Positions 42,060 through 50,034 of a stretch of DNA of 64,000 nucleotides are shown here, piece by piece; positions within the stretch are counted from its first letter, which is position 1; the number at the start of each line of letters is the position of its first letter. Both the position numbers and the translations under genes were made by a program. The notes under the pieces were generated by a model. The model was not told the DNA's origin and did not search any database. It was given only the letters and a program-made list of their open reading frames with translations. Origin of the DNA: Peptoniphilus ovalis (GTDB lineage Bacteria > Bacillota > Clostridia > Tissierellales > Peptoniphilaceae). Location of the stretch: assembly GCF_018919265.1 (NCBI RefSeq), contig NZ_JAHLQO010000001.1, positions 62,001-126,000 on the forward strand, given 5' to 3'.

Positions 42060-42080
42060 AAAAAAGCGGTTTAACCGCTT
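42060..42080 (-). terminator. Terminator of proC-DJ-1
   Basis: Minus-strand AAGCGGT and ACCGCTT over a three-base loop followed by T's, three bases after the DJ-1 stop. Confidence 0.82.
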
Positions 42081-42083
42081 CTT

Positions 42084-42650
42084 TTATATAAACTCTTTTA
42101 ATTTGTGTAGAAGAAATCCCTTAGAAACTTCTTCTGCTTTTTCTTCTGATGCAAGTTGTTTTACAACTTCTACTGCAAGTAGAACTGCAAGGGCTGGTCC
42201 CATTGCTGTTGTAACATTTTTTTCAACTACAAAGGCTTTATCTTGTGGGTCTTTGACTTGTAGTCTTTCTTCCACACCTGGGTAGCATGTAAACTTTCCG
42301 TCTTTTAAGACTTTTGCTCTGTCAAGAACTTGTGGTCCTGCACATATTGCAATTACTTTTTTCTCATCGTCGTTAAATAAGTTTACACATTCTACAACTC
42401 TCTTATTGTTCATAAGATTTGTAGCACCAGGTTGTCCCCCTGGAATGTAAAGTGATTTGTAATCATCAATATTTATTTCATCAAAGACTTTATCTGCCTT
42501 TACCACTACATCGTGAGCACCTCTAACTTCAGGTCTATCATTAATTGATACTAAATCAACTTTAAGTTCTGCACGTCTTGCCATGTCAACTACAGTTAGC
42601 GCTTCAACTTCTTCGAATCCATCTGCCAAAAATACCAATAAATCCTTCAT
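42084..42650 (-). CDS. DJ-1/PfpI family protein
   Basis: 188 residues. The nucleophile-elbow cysteine is in AICAGPQVL (Cys about 103), with the supporting Glu in LADGFEEVEALT near the N-terminus and IPGGQPGATNL before it. This is the DJ-1/YajL/ThiJ subgroup. Such proteins are linked to glyoxalase/deglycase or chaperone activities; the exact one is not assignable. It lies eight bases after proC on the same strand and is followed by a terminator. Confidence 0.88.
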   Translation of the reverse strand: MKDLLVFLADGFEEVEALTVVDMARRAELKVDLVSINDRPEVRGAHDVVVKADKVFDEINIDDYKSLYIPGGQPGATNLMNNKRVVECVNLFNDDEKKVIAICAGPQVLDRAKVLKDGKFTCYPGVEERLQVKDPQDKAFVVEKNVTTAMGPALAVLLAVEVVKQLASEEKAEEVSKGFLLHKLKEFI

Positions 42651-42658
42651 AATTCCTC

Positions 42659-43423
42659 CTAATTCTTCATTATAGAGTCTACTGCATTTATCACAGAAGA
42701 TCTAAATCCATCTTCCTCCAAACTTTTTAATCCCTTTATTGTCGTACCTCCTGGAGTTGTAACTTGATCTTTTAAAACTCCTGGGTGAAGTCCACTTTCT
42801 TTTACAAGGCTTGCTGCTCCAAGCACTGCTTGTGAAATGCATTTATAAGCCATTTCTCTTTTCATTCCATTTAATACAGCTGAGTCTGCTGCAGCTTCTA
42901 TAAACATGTATACATAAGCTGGCATGCAGCCACAAACTGCTTCATATATTTTAATATTTTTTTCTTCAATTATTTCAGTTTCGCCAAAGGCTTTAAGTAC
43001 TTCTCTAATTTCTTTTAGTTCATCTTCTGAGATATTTTTCCCTGGGCAAATTCCTGTCATTGATTTTAAAATCTTTGCAGGTGTGTTAGGTAGTGCCATT
43101 AAAAATTTTTTATCTCCAAGTTTTGCTTCTAGCTTTTCTAGGTCATAGCCGCTTGTCACAGAAATTAAAATTTGATCCTCTACTTCATCTTTTATCTTAT
43201 CTAAAACTTCATCATATGCATAAGGCTTAACTGCAAGAATAATTGCATCGGAATTTTTTACAACTTCAATTTCACTTTCTACAATTTCAGCACTTTCATA
43301 TTCTTTAAAGCTTTCTCTCTTGTCAGCATTTCTGTCATAGAGATATGTTTTTATATTTTTATCTAAAAGACCTGTCGCCATAGCAGAACCCATGTTGCCA
43401 AGTCCTATAATTCCCATTTTCAT
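42659..43423 (-). CDS. proC: Pyrroline-5-carboxylate reductase
   Basis: Last step of proline synthesis, reducing pyrroline-5-carboxylate with NAD(P)H. 254 residues. Rossmann loop GIIGLGNMGSAMA at the start, AVKPYAYDEVL, LPNTPAKILKSMTGICPG, and the dimer-helix signature HPGVLKDQVTTPGGTTIKGL near the C-terminus. The length is slightly below the usual ~270. No proA/B neighbours. A minus-strand TATAAT at 43446-43451 gives a likely promoter. Confidence 0.93.
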   Translation of the reverse strand: MKMGIIGLGNMGSAMATGLLDKNIKTYLYDRNADKRESFKEYESAEIVESEIEVVKNSDAIILAVKPYAYDEVLDKIKDEVEDQILISVTSGYDLEKLEAKLGDKKFLMALPNTPAKILKSMTGICPGKNISEDELKEIREVLKAFGETEIIEEKNIKIYEAVCGCMPAYVYMFIEAAADSAVLNGMKREMAYKCISQAVLGAASLVKESGLHPGVLKDQVTTPGGTTIKGLKSLEEDGFRSSVINAVDSIMKN

Positions 43424-43458
43424 AGAAAACCTCTCCTTTAACTCTATTATACATTAAT

Positions 43459-43487
43459 TTGTGGAATTTTAAAGCTTTTGATATAAT
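43459..43487 (+). promoter_or_regulatory. Promoter of the split chromate transporter genes
   Basis: TTGTGG, 17 bases, TATAAT, with TGA directly before the -10 (extended). The start would lie ~20 bases before the first ATG. Confidence 0.6.
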
Positions 43488-43513
43488 TGATGAAGTGAAG
43501 GAAAGGTGATGTA

Positions 43514-44074
43514 ATGAAAGATATATCTTTATTTAAACTCTTTATGACTTTTTTTAAGATTAACGCCATTACTTTTGGCGGAGGCTATACAATTGTGCCT
43601 GTAATTAAAGATATTTTTGTATCAGATTTAAATTTAATAGATGAAGATGAAATGTTAGATATTGTTGCAATTTCTCAGGGTGGACCTGGTGCTATGGCAA
43701 TATCTTGTTCTGTTTTAACGGGATATAAATTAAAGGGACCTGTTGGGGCAGTGACTTGCCTTGTGGCATCTTCTCTTCCATGTCTTATAATCTTATCAGT
43801 GATTTCAAATTTTTACCAAGAATTTAAAAGTAATTTTTATATCAACGCAGCTCTTGAAGGAATCAGTGGAATTATTTCTGCAGTGCTTTTTATAACTGTA
43901 TTTAATATGGCTAAATCATCATATGCTAAAAATCCAAGATTTACTGTAATTATGATGATTGCAAGTTTTATACTTGGATTCTTTACAAATATTAATACTG
44001 GACTTATTATTTTATTCTGTGCAATAGCTGGAATTTCTTATTTTGGAGCAATGGAGAGATCAAAAAATGTTTAA
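43514..44074 (+). CDS. Chromate transporter family protein, first half-size subunit
   Basis: 186 residues corresponding to one CHR domain: FFKINAITFGGGYTIVPVIK, AISQGGPGAMAI, and about six membrane spans. Short-chain CHR proteins come as gene pairs whose products assemble in opposite orientation. The second gene overlaps by eight bases. Transport of chromate or another oxyanion is inferred from the family; physiological substrates of these pairs in anaerobes are unclear. Confidence 0.87.
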   Translation: MKDISLFKLFMTFFKINAITFGGGYTIVPVIKDIFVSDLNLIDEDEMLDIVAISQGGPGAMAISCSVLTGYKLKGPVGAVTCLVASSLPCLIILSVISNFYQEFKSNFYINAALEGISGIISAVLFITVFNMAKSSYAKNPRFTVIMMIASFILGFFTNINTGLIILFCAIAGISYFGAMERSKNV

Positions 44075-44624
44075 TTTATTTACTGTATTTTTTAAAATTG
44101 GATGTTTCGCCTTTGGTGGCGGATACGCAATTATACCACTCATTTCTAAATATGTTGTAGAAGAGCATGGTTGGATTAGTCCAAGAGAATTTATTGACTT
44201 AATCTCAATTTCTCAAATGACTCCTGGACCAATTGCAATTAACTCCGCAACTTTTGTAGGTCAAACAATTCACGGACTTCTTGGAGCAATTGTCGCAACA
44301 ACTGGACTAGTTATGCCGCAATTTATACTTATGATGATTCTTGGATACTTTTTATTTAGCAAGAATAAGAAGTTTAAGATAATGGACTATTCCCTACTTG
44401 GAATTAAGGCAGGAGTTGTTTCACTTATATTTATAACAACTCTAAATTTATTTAGAACATCAGTCTTTCCCAATGGATTTACCTTAAATAATTTTAGCAT
44501 TGCAGCACTTATTTCTTTTGTACTTGGATTTATTTTGTATCTAAAAAAAATAGACCTATTTAAATTAATAGGCCTTGGTGCAATTATTGGAATTGCAATA
44601 AAATCATTTATAACATTTATTTAA
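44067..44624 (+). CDS. Chromate transporter family protein, second half-size subunit
   Basis: 185 residues from the ATG that overlaps the first gene's stop, with GGAGAG eight bases upstream. One CHR domain: FFKIGCFAFGGGYAIIPLIS, SISQMTPGPIAINSATFVG. It differs from its partner in the second motif (MTPGPIAIN versus GGPGAMAIS), as is normal for these pairs. Followed by a terminator. Confidence 0.87.
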   Translation: MFNLFTVFFKIGCFAFGGGYAIIPLISKYVVEEHGWISPREFIDLISISQMTPGPIAINSATFVGQTIHGLLGAIVATTGLVMPQFILMMILGYFLFSKNKKFKIMDYSLLGIKAGVVSLIFITTLNLFRTSVFPNGFTLNNFSIAALISFVLGFILYLKKIDLFKLIGLGAIIGIAIKSFITFI

Positions 44625-44650
44625 AGTGTAGGATTATCTACACTTTTTTT
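44624..44650. terminator. Terminator of the chromate transporter pair
   Basis: AAGTGTAG and CTACACTT over a six-base loop, then T7. It overlaps the stop of the convergent dehydrogenase gene. Confidence 0.82.
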
Positions 44651-45587
44651 AATATCCCTTGTCAAAGTCAACAATATTTCTAAAATCTCCATCATTTTGT
44701 AAAGCCTTTAAATTGTGATAGGCTGTACTAAATTGTCTCTTTTCCAAATCTTCTGAGATAAAAGAAATGTGTGGATAAATATAGACATTTTCCATATCCC
44801 AAAGTGGAGATGATTTTGGTAGCGGCTCTTCTTCGAACACATCAAGAGATGCTCCCTTAACTCTACCTGATTCAAGTGCTTTTATTAATGCATCTTCATC
44901 AACAGTTGGTCCTCTAGAAATATTTACTACAACTGTACCTTCTTTTAATTTATTAAATCTATCTTCGTTTAAGAAGTGATAAGTCTTAGAAGTGTGAGGA
45001 AGACACATTATTACATAATCCATTTCAGAAATAACTTCATCAAGTTCTTTTATTGAATAGACATTGTCAAAGGGCTCAACTTTTCTTCCATCAGTGTTAA
45101 ATCCATTAAGCTCCATTTCAAATCCCCTAAGTCTTTTGGCTGCTGCAACGGCAATTGTTCCCGTTCCTAAGAAAAGTGCCTTCTTGCCATAAAGATTAAA
45201 TCCCTTTGTTCTTCTGTTCCACTCTTTTCTCTTTTGATTTTCAATATTTAACATATCATTTTTTTCAACTTGAAGAAGTCCATAGACTATCCACTCTGCA
45301 ATTGGATCATCGTAAGCTCCATTGTTGTTTGAAAGAATAATATTATTTTCTCTTATATAATCTAAATCTAAAAAGTCTATTCCAACAGAAGTTAAAAATA
45401 TATATTTTAAATTCTTGTGATTTTTATAATCTAAATCTTTTAGATTAATAGCTCCAATTAAAACATCTTCGCCATAATCTTCTTTTTCATTGGGATTTTT
45501 TTCTGAATATGTCACTAATTCATATCCTAATTCAGTAATTTCCTCTCCAAATTTTCTTGCAAGTCCTTCATTTGTAAGAACTTTCAT
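44649..45587 (-). CDS. D-2-hydroxyacid dehydrogenase (NAD-dependent)
   Basis: 312 residues. NAD-binding loop FLGTGTIAVAAAKRLRG, catalytic Arg in VVNISRGPTVDEDAL, Glu in LDVFEEEPLP and His in YIYPHISF give the Arg-Glu-His triad. It reduces a 2-oxo acid or oxidises a D-2-hydroxy acid; the substrate (glycerate, phosphoglycerate, branched acids) is not set by these motifs. It follows an alpha/beta hydrolase gene by 16 bases. Confidence 0.88.
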   Translation of the reverse strand: MKVLTNEGLARKFGEEITELGYELVTYSEKNPNEKEDYGEDVLIGAINLKDLDYKNHKNLKYIFLTSVGIDFLDLDYIRENNIILSNNNGAYDDPIAEWIVYGLLQVEKNDMLNIENQKRKEWNRRTKGFNLYGKKALFLGTGTIAVAAAKRLRGFEMELNGFNTDGRKVEPFDNVYSIKELDEVISEMDYVIMCLPHTSKTYHFLNEDRFNKLKEGTVVVNISRGPTVDEDALIKALESGRVKGASLDVFEEEPLPKSSPLWDMENVYIYPHISFISEDLEKRQFSTAYHNLKALQNDGDFRNIVDFDKGY

Positions 45588-45603
45588 AATATCCTCCTTC
45601 TAA

Positions 45604-46440
45604 TTATTTCTCTGCATATTCTTTAATGTATTTTAAAACTGTATCGAATCTATCTGTAAGTGGTGAATGTCCACAATTATCTAGTCTTTCATAAATTGAA
45701 CCTGTAATTCTTGCAAGTAGCTTTCCCTCGATGTAGTTTATAACTAAATCATCGTAGCCATGCAGTATTATGCTGTCAAATTTTAATCTGCCTTTATTAT
45801 ATTTATACTCAGATAAAATATTTGCAACTTCATCTACATTTCTCTGTTGAAGTGCGGCGTATACATTTCTTTTAAATTCATCTCTATGCGGATTTTTTAC
45901 ATTATAAATCACGTGATTAAATAAATTTGTTACTGAAATTGCTCGAAAGCTATTACCATTTATTACATTATAACCCATAAATCCCATGTTAAAATTTATA
46001 ATATCGCTAAACAAATCTAAATTTCCCATATCTGGTCCATGATTTACAAAGGGTTTGTATCCAGCTGGAGATATAAATACTGCATTTTTTATTCTATCTA
46101 ATACTTCTTTATCATTTGCAAGCTCTAGGGTAATTGCCCCTCCAAAGGACCAGGATACAATTGAAAAGTTATTCAAATCCTTTTTTAAAATAAATTTTTT
46201 AATATCATTTTTAAAATCATCAATTGATGTCACCTCTTTGTTGTAAGTGCTATTTCCGTATCCTCTCATATCTATTGCAAAAATTTTTTTATCTTTTAAT
46301 TCTTTTATTAAATTTAAAAAGCAAACTGATGAACTCATATTGCCGTGTATAAATAAAATAACTTTATCTGATGAAACATCATTTTCTAAATAAGCTATCT
46401 CTTCTTCATCTATTTTAATTTTGTCGTATTTAATCTCCAT
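45604..46440 (-). CDS. Alpha/beta hydrolase with a Ser-x-Ser-x-Gly nucleophile elbow
   Basis: 278 residues from an ATG preceded by GGATGTGGTG; a TTG seven codons upstream is an alternative. FIHGNMSSSVC is the oxyanion strand, IDMRGYGNSTYN the typical next strand, and IVSWSFGGAITLEL the nucleophile elbow. The first Gly of GxSxG is replaced by Ser there. The acid is in LHGYDDLVIN and the terminal His in NCGHSPLTD, so the triad is complete. Cytosolic; substrate unknown. It is probably co-transcribed with the hydroxyacid dehydrogenase. Confidence 0.82.
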   Translation of the reverse strand: MEIKYDKIKIDEEEIAYLENDVSSDKVILFIHGNMSSSVCFLNLIKELKDKKIFAIDMRGYGNSTYNKEVTSIDDFKNDIKKFILKKDLNNFSIVSWSFGGAITLELANDKEVLDRIKNAVFISPAGYKPFVNHGPDMGNLDLFSDIINFNMGFMGYNVINGNSFRAISVTNLFNHVIYNVKNPHRDEFKRNVYAALQQRNVDEVANILSEYKYNKGRLKFDSIILHGYDDLVINYIEGKLLARITGSIYERLDNCGHSPLTDRFDTVLKYIKEYAEK

Positions 46441-46516
46441 GAATTCACCACATCCTTTCAAAGTTAATTATATTCTAAAGCTTTAATTTAGTAAATCCTG
46501 GGAAACATCACAAATA

Positions 46517-46545
46517 TTGTAAAATTTCTCTTACTATATTATAAT
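46517..46545 (+). promoter_or_regulatory. Promoter of the zinc-ribbon/SH3 gene at 46.6 kb
   Basis: TTGTAA, 17 bases, TATAAT; AGAAAGGAG and the ATG follow within 25 bases. Confidence 0.65.
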
Positions 46546-46567
46546 TAAAAAATAGAAAGGAGTCTTT

Positions 46568-48130
46568 ATGAGTATTTTTAGGACTTTGCCTACAACAATT
46601 AAATTTAATCCTGAAGAAAAAGTCCAAATTGCAAGCGCTGAGCTTGTGAGTGGAGTTTTTTCAATTGCAATTGATGTACTAAATACTTCTGACACTTTCA
46701 TCGACAATATTGAATTTGCAGTAAAATTTAAGTCCATTGATAAAGCATACTTATTTAATGGCAGTGAATTTTATTTTTCACAAGATGTAAATGTTGAGCC
46801 TTTTAAAAGATATTATTTACATCCAATTTTATTAGACGAAAGATTTGAAAATGCTAGAGCCATTGAGTTATACATTTCTAAATACACATCTGGCTCAAAG
46901 ACTGTCACACTAACTGACAAGCCATATTCTATTTCACTTCCAGTTATCCCAGAGAGAAAACACGACAAAATCAAAGAAACTCTTGGCGATGAAATTAAAA
47001 CTTACGGTGAAAATCAAATTAATTTTTGGAGATGTGTCTGCGGTAATATTAATAATAGCGATGTAACTGAATGTCACTTCTGCGGAAGAAATAAAAACTT
47101 CGTGTTAAACAATTTAACTGAGCCACTTATTAATTCTAAGATATTAAATGTAATTGAAAATACAAAATCAAGCTCTATAGAACATTTAAAAAGGCTTGAA
47201 ACTCATTTGACTCAGACAAACTTATCAAAGATTGCACCTAATATCGAATCAATAAAAGAAGATAGAACTAATGATGTAAAGCTTTCGAAGAAGAAATTTC
47301 CAATCAAGCAAGTTTTTATGACGCTAGTATTAATTTCACTCTTCACAGTTTTATCTTTCTTCTTGTACAAGAATTTTATAAATTACAGAGACAAATCAAA
47401 GATTAAAGATGCCGAAGCTTTAATAGTTGAGGGAGAATATAAAGATGCACTTGAAGCCTTTGATTCCGTAAGCTCAAAGAACAAAGATAGAAACTTAAGC
47501 TCAGAAATTGAAACAACAAAAAAACTTCTATTATCAGATGAAAATTACAAAGCTGGACTTAAAAGTTATGAAGAGAAAAATTATCTAAACGCAGCAATTA
47601 ATTTTAAAAAGGTAATTGCTGAAGATGAAAAGAATTATAAAGATGCACAGGAAAAACTTCTTTCTATTGAAAAAATTACAATTCTTCATGCAGAGGATCT
47701 TGTAAAAGAAAATAAAAGAGAAGAAGCTTTAGTTCATCTAAATGCCTTTTTAGAAGTCGTACCAGGCTCTGCCAATGCGACAAATCTTAAAAATGAAATT
47801 GAAAATAGAATTTCTACAAATATTGACAGAGATAAAAATTCTGATGAAAATTATGAAATCAAAAAAGATGAAAATGATGCATCAGAACTTTCTAAGAGAT
47901 CAACTGCCCTACTTCACAATTACAAAAAAGTAATCACTGAAAAGGCAAACTTAAGACAAGAACCAAGTACAGAATCAGATATAATTAAAATTTTAGAAAA
48001 TGACACAGAACTTTATATCTTAGAGACAAAAATTGAAGGCACTAAGAGAATTTGGTGTTATGTCGAAGTTAAAAATGACGAGACAAAGGAAAATCTAAAA
48101 GGTTGGATTTCCGATAGAACATTGAATTAG
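46568..48130 (+). CDS. Membrane-anchored zinc-ribbon, repeat and SH3b-domain protein
   Basis: 520 residues in four parts. Residues ~1-145 are a beta-rich domain I do not recognise. A zinc ribbon follows (CVCGNINNSDVTECHFCG, four cysteines). One membrane span is FMTLVLISLFTVLSFFLY. Outside or beyond it is a TPR-like helical region (YKDALEAFDSVSSKNKD, NYLNAAINFKKVIAED) and a C-terminal bacterial SH3 domain (KANLRQEPSTESDIIKIL to WISDRTLN). The zinc ribbon would be cytoplasmic and the SH3 domain would face the wall. A shorter protein of the same plan is at 54-55 kb. Confidence 0.75.
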   Translation: MSIFRTLPTTIKFNPEEKVQIASAELVSGVFSIAIDVLNTSDTFIDNIEFAVKFKSIDKAYLFNGSEFYFSQDVNVEPFKRYYLHPILLDERFENARAIELYISKYTSGSKTVTLTDKPYSISLPVIPERKHDKIKETLGDEIKTYGENQINFWRCVCGNINNSDVTECHFCGRNKNFVLNNLTEPLINSKILNVIENTKSSSIEHLKRLETHLTQTNLSKIAPNIESIKEDRTNDVKLSKKKFPIKQVFMTLVLISLFTVLSFFLYKNFINYRDKSKIKDAEALIVEGEYKDALEAFDSVSSKNKDRNLSSEIETTKKLLLSDENYKAGLKSYEEKNYLNAAINFKKVIAEDEKNYKDAQEKLLSIEKITILHAEDLVKENKREEALVHLNAFLEVVPGSANATNLKNEIENRISTNIDRDKNSDENYEIKKDENDASELSKRSTALLHNYKKVITEKANLRQEPSTESDIIKILENDTELYILETKIEGTKRIWCYVEVKNDETKENLKGWISDRTLN

Positions 48131-48139
48131 GAGTCTGAA

Positions 48140-48307
48140 ATGAAAAGAAAATTAATTGTTTTAAAAGATTCTTTTGTAAGTAGAATTAACAAAAAGAGAA
48201 AAACTTGCGAGTTTTTCTGCATAAAAAAATATTTCGCAGGCTTTTTAATCTTATTTTTGTTTTTGATTTTAGTTTTAGTAAAATTAATAAAATATATTTT
48301 TCAATGA
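48140..48307 (+). CDS. Small single-span membrane protein (55 aa)
   Basis: ORF beginning MKRKLIVLKDSFVSRINKKR six bases after GGAG and only nine bases past the preceding stop. A basic N-terminal half with two cysteines (KTCEFFCIKK) leads into the hydrophobic span FLILFLFLILVLVKLI. It ends just before a terminator, so it is co-transcribed with the zinc-ribbon/SH3 gene and may be its small membrane partner. No homologue known to me. Confidence 0.65.
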   Translation: MKRKLIVLKDSFVSRINKKRKTCEFFCIKKYFAGFLILFLFLILVLVKLIKYIFQ

Positions 48308-48331
48308 GACTCTTTTAGAGTCTTTTTTTTT
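48307..48331 (+). terminator. Terminator after the small membrane protein
   Basis: AGACTCT and AGAGTCT over three T, then T8; it overlaps the stop codon. Confidence 0.83.
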
Positions 48332-48419
48332 ACAAAAATTTTTATCCTGAAAATTTAAAAAACTAAATAATAAAATATTCTGTAATTTATTTAATTAAAG
48401 TTTTAATTTATTAATGTTG

Positions 48420-48428
48420 TGATATAAT
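48420..48428 (+). promoter_or_regulatory. Extended -10 promoter of the PHA operon
   Basis: TGA directly before TATAAT, ~50 bases ahead of the phaJ-like ATG. Confidence 0.55.
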
Positions 48429-48477
48429 AAATATAGATAATGTTAATTAAAGTGATTAAATTGAAAGGGTGGGAGCT

Positions 48478-48906
48478 ATGTCAAATATAAAAATTATTGA
48501 AAAGATGTACGATGAAATTAAAATCGGAGATGAAGCAAGTATTTCTAAAGTAATAACTGATGAAGATATTGTTAAATTTAGTGAGGTTTCCCTTGATAAG
48601 AACCCTCTACACCTTGATGATGAATTTGCAGAAAAAACAATATTTGGCAAAAGAATAGCGCATGGATTTTTAGGAGCATCGCTAATTTCTGCTGTGTTAG
48701 GTACTAAGCTTCCTGGAATTAATACGATATATATGTCTCAATCACTTAAGTTCTTGGCCCCTGTTTTTATAGGAGATGAATTAACAGCAACTGTAAAGGC
48801 AAGTAAAAAGAGAGACGATAAAAATATGATTACTTTTGAAACAACTGTAGTTAATCAAGATGACAAAAAAGTTATATCTGGAGAAGCTATTGTTAAAAAA
48901 GACTAA
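48478..48906 (+). CDS. phaJ: MaoC-like (R)-specific enoyl-CoA hydratase
   Basis: 142 residues from the ATG seven bases after GGGTG; a GTG three codons earlier has no room for a ribosome site. The hydratase-2 motif DKNPLHLDDEFA and IAHGFLGASL supply the catalytic Asp-x4-His and Gly. It would convert 2-enoyl-CoA to (R)-3-hydroxyacyl-CoA, the monomer of polyhydroxyalkanoate. The two PHA synthase subunit genes follow within 25 bases, which makes the PhaJ role very likely. Confidence 0.88.
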   Translation: MSNIKIIEKMYDEIKIGDEASISKVITDEDIVKFSEVSLDKNPLHLDDEFAEKTIFGKRIAHGFLGASLISAVLGTKLPGINTIYMSQSLKFLAPVFIGDELTATVKASKKRDDKNMITFETTVVNQDDKKVISGEAIVKKD

Positions 48907-48930
48907 TAGAAAATAGAAGGAGATGAAAAG

Positions 48931-50028
48931 ATGAACAACATGTTTAACAATTTTTTTGAAAATCAAAAGAATATGATGGATTCATGGACAGATATGATGA
49001 AGAATTATCAATCTAATTTCTTCAACATGAATGATTTCTACAAAGGCAAAAATCCATTTGAAAACTTCTACAAAATGTACAACCAAAACTTTTTAAATTA
49101 CACAGGCTCACCTAAAGAAGTGTGGGCAAATCTTCAAAAGAGCTCTCAAATCTACTACGATATGTATGAAGTTTACAAGAGCTTTGTTGAAAAAAATATG
49201 AAACCACAAGCTGATTTAATTAAGAAAAACCTTGAAGATTTTATGGAAAAAAGCGGAAACTATATTGATGATTTTTACAGTGCTATACTTCCACAAGAAT
49301 TTTATGCAGTTTTTAAACAAAGCATGGAACTTAACCAAGCTATGCAAAAATCTTTTAATTATTTTTACCAACCACTTCTTAGCAGCTTAAATAATTTAAC
49401 TGATGCATACTTTACTGGAATGTTTAAAGACCCAGAAGGATTTTTAGATTTCTTTGAAGATTGGAGAAATAATTATCTAAATACATTTAGCAAAATTCTT
49501 GAAATGCCTATGATGGGTATCTCTAGAGAATCTCAAGAAGGAGTTTTAAAAGCTACTGATAGATTTATAAAGATGATCGCTTATCAAATGGAATTAATCA
49601 CAAGAATTGTCATCTCTTCTAATAAAAACACTGTTCAAGTATTTGAAGATATGATTACAAGAGCTGAAAAGGGCGAACAAATTAAAAGCTTCGAAGAATT
49701 TTATCAAGCTTATAGAAGTTCACTTGATAAAGCTTTTGACCAATTATTTTATTCAGATGAGTTCTCTAAACTTTTAGCTGCAGTTCTAGATGCCAGTATG
49801 GAATTTAAGATGATTAATGACAAGATTCTTGAAAAACAATTACAAGCATTCCCTGTAGTTTTAAAATCAGACATCAATAGTTTCTACAAAACTGTATATG
49901 ATCTTAAAAAAGAAGTTAGAGCTTTAAAAGAAGAAATAAAAACTTTAAAAGAGGCTCCAAAGAGCACTACAAGAACGAGAACTAGATCTACTGCAAATAA
50001 AACAACTGATTCAGATAAGAAGGAGTGA
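48931..50028 (+). CDS. phaE: Class III PHA synthase subunit PhaE
   Basis: 365 residues, mostly amphipathic helix, rich in Asn, Met, Phe and Tyr (NNMFNNFFENQKNMMDSWTD, then DPEGFLDFFEDWRNNYLNTF). The C-terminal coiled coil FYKTVYDLKKEVRALKEEIK and a basic Thr/Arg tail are typical of PhaE. PhaE stabilises and activates PhaC and has no catalytic site of its own. RBS AAGGAGATG precedes the ATG. It stands directly before phaC; similarity of PhaE proteins is low, so context carries much of this call. Confidence 0.88.
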   Translation: MNNMFNNFFENQKNMMDSWTDMMKNYQSNFFNMNDFYKGKNPFENFYKMYNQNFLNYTGSPKEVWANLQKSSQIYYDMYEVYKSFVEKNMKPQADLIKKNLEDFMEKSGNYIDDFYSAILPQEFYAVFKQSMELNQAMQKSFNYFYQPLLSSLNNLTDAYFTGMFKDPEGFLDFFEDWRNNYLNTFSKILEMPMMGISRESQEGVLKATDRFIKMIAYQMELITRIVISSNKNTVQVFEDMITRAEKGEQIKSFEEFYQAYRSSLDKAFDQLFYSDEFSKLLAAVLDASMEFKMINDKILEKQLQAFPVVLKSDINSFYKTVYDLKKEVRALKEEIKTLKEAPKSTTRTRTRSTANKTTDSDKKE

Positions 50029-50034
50029 TGAGAT

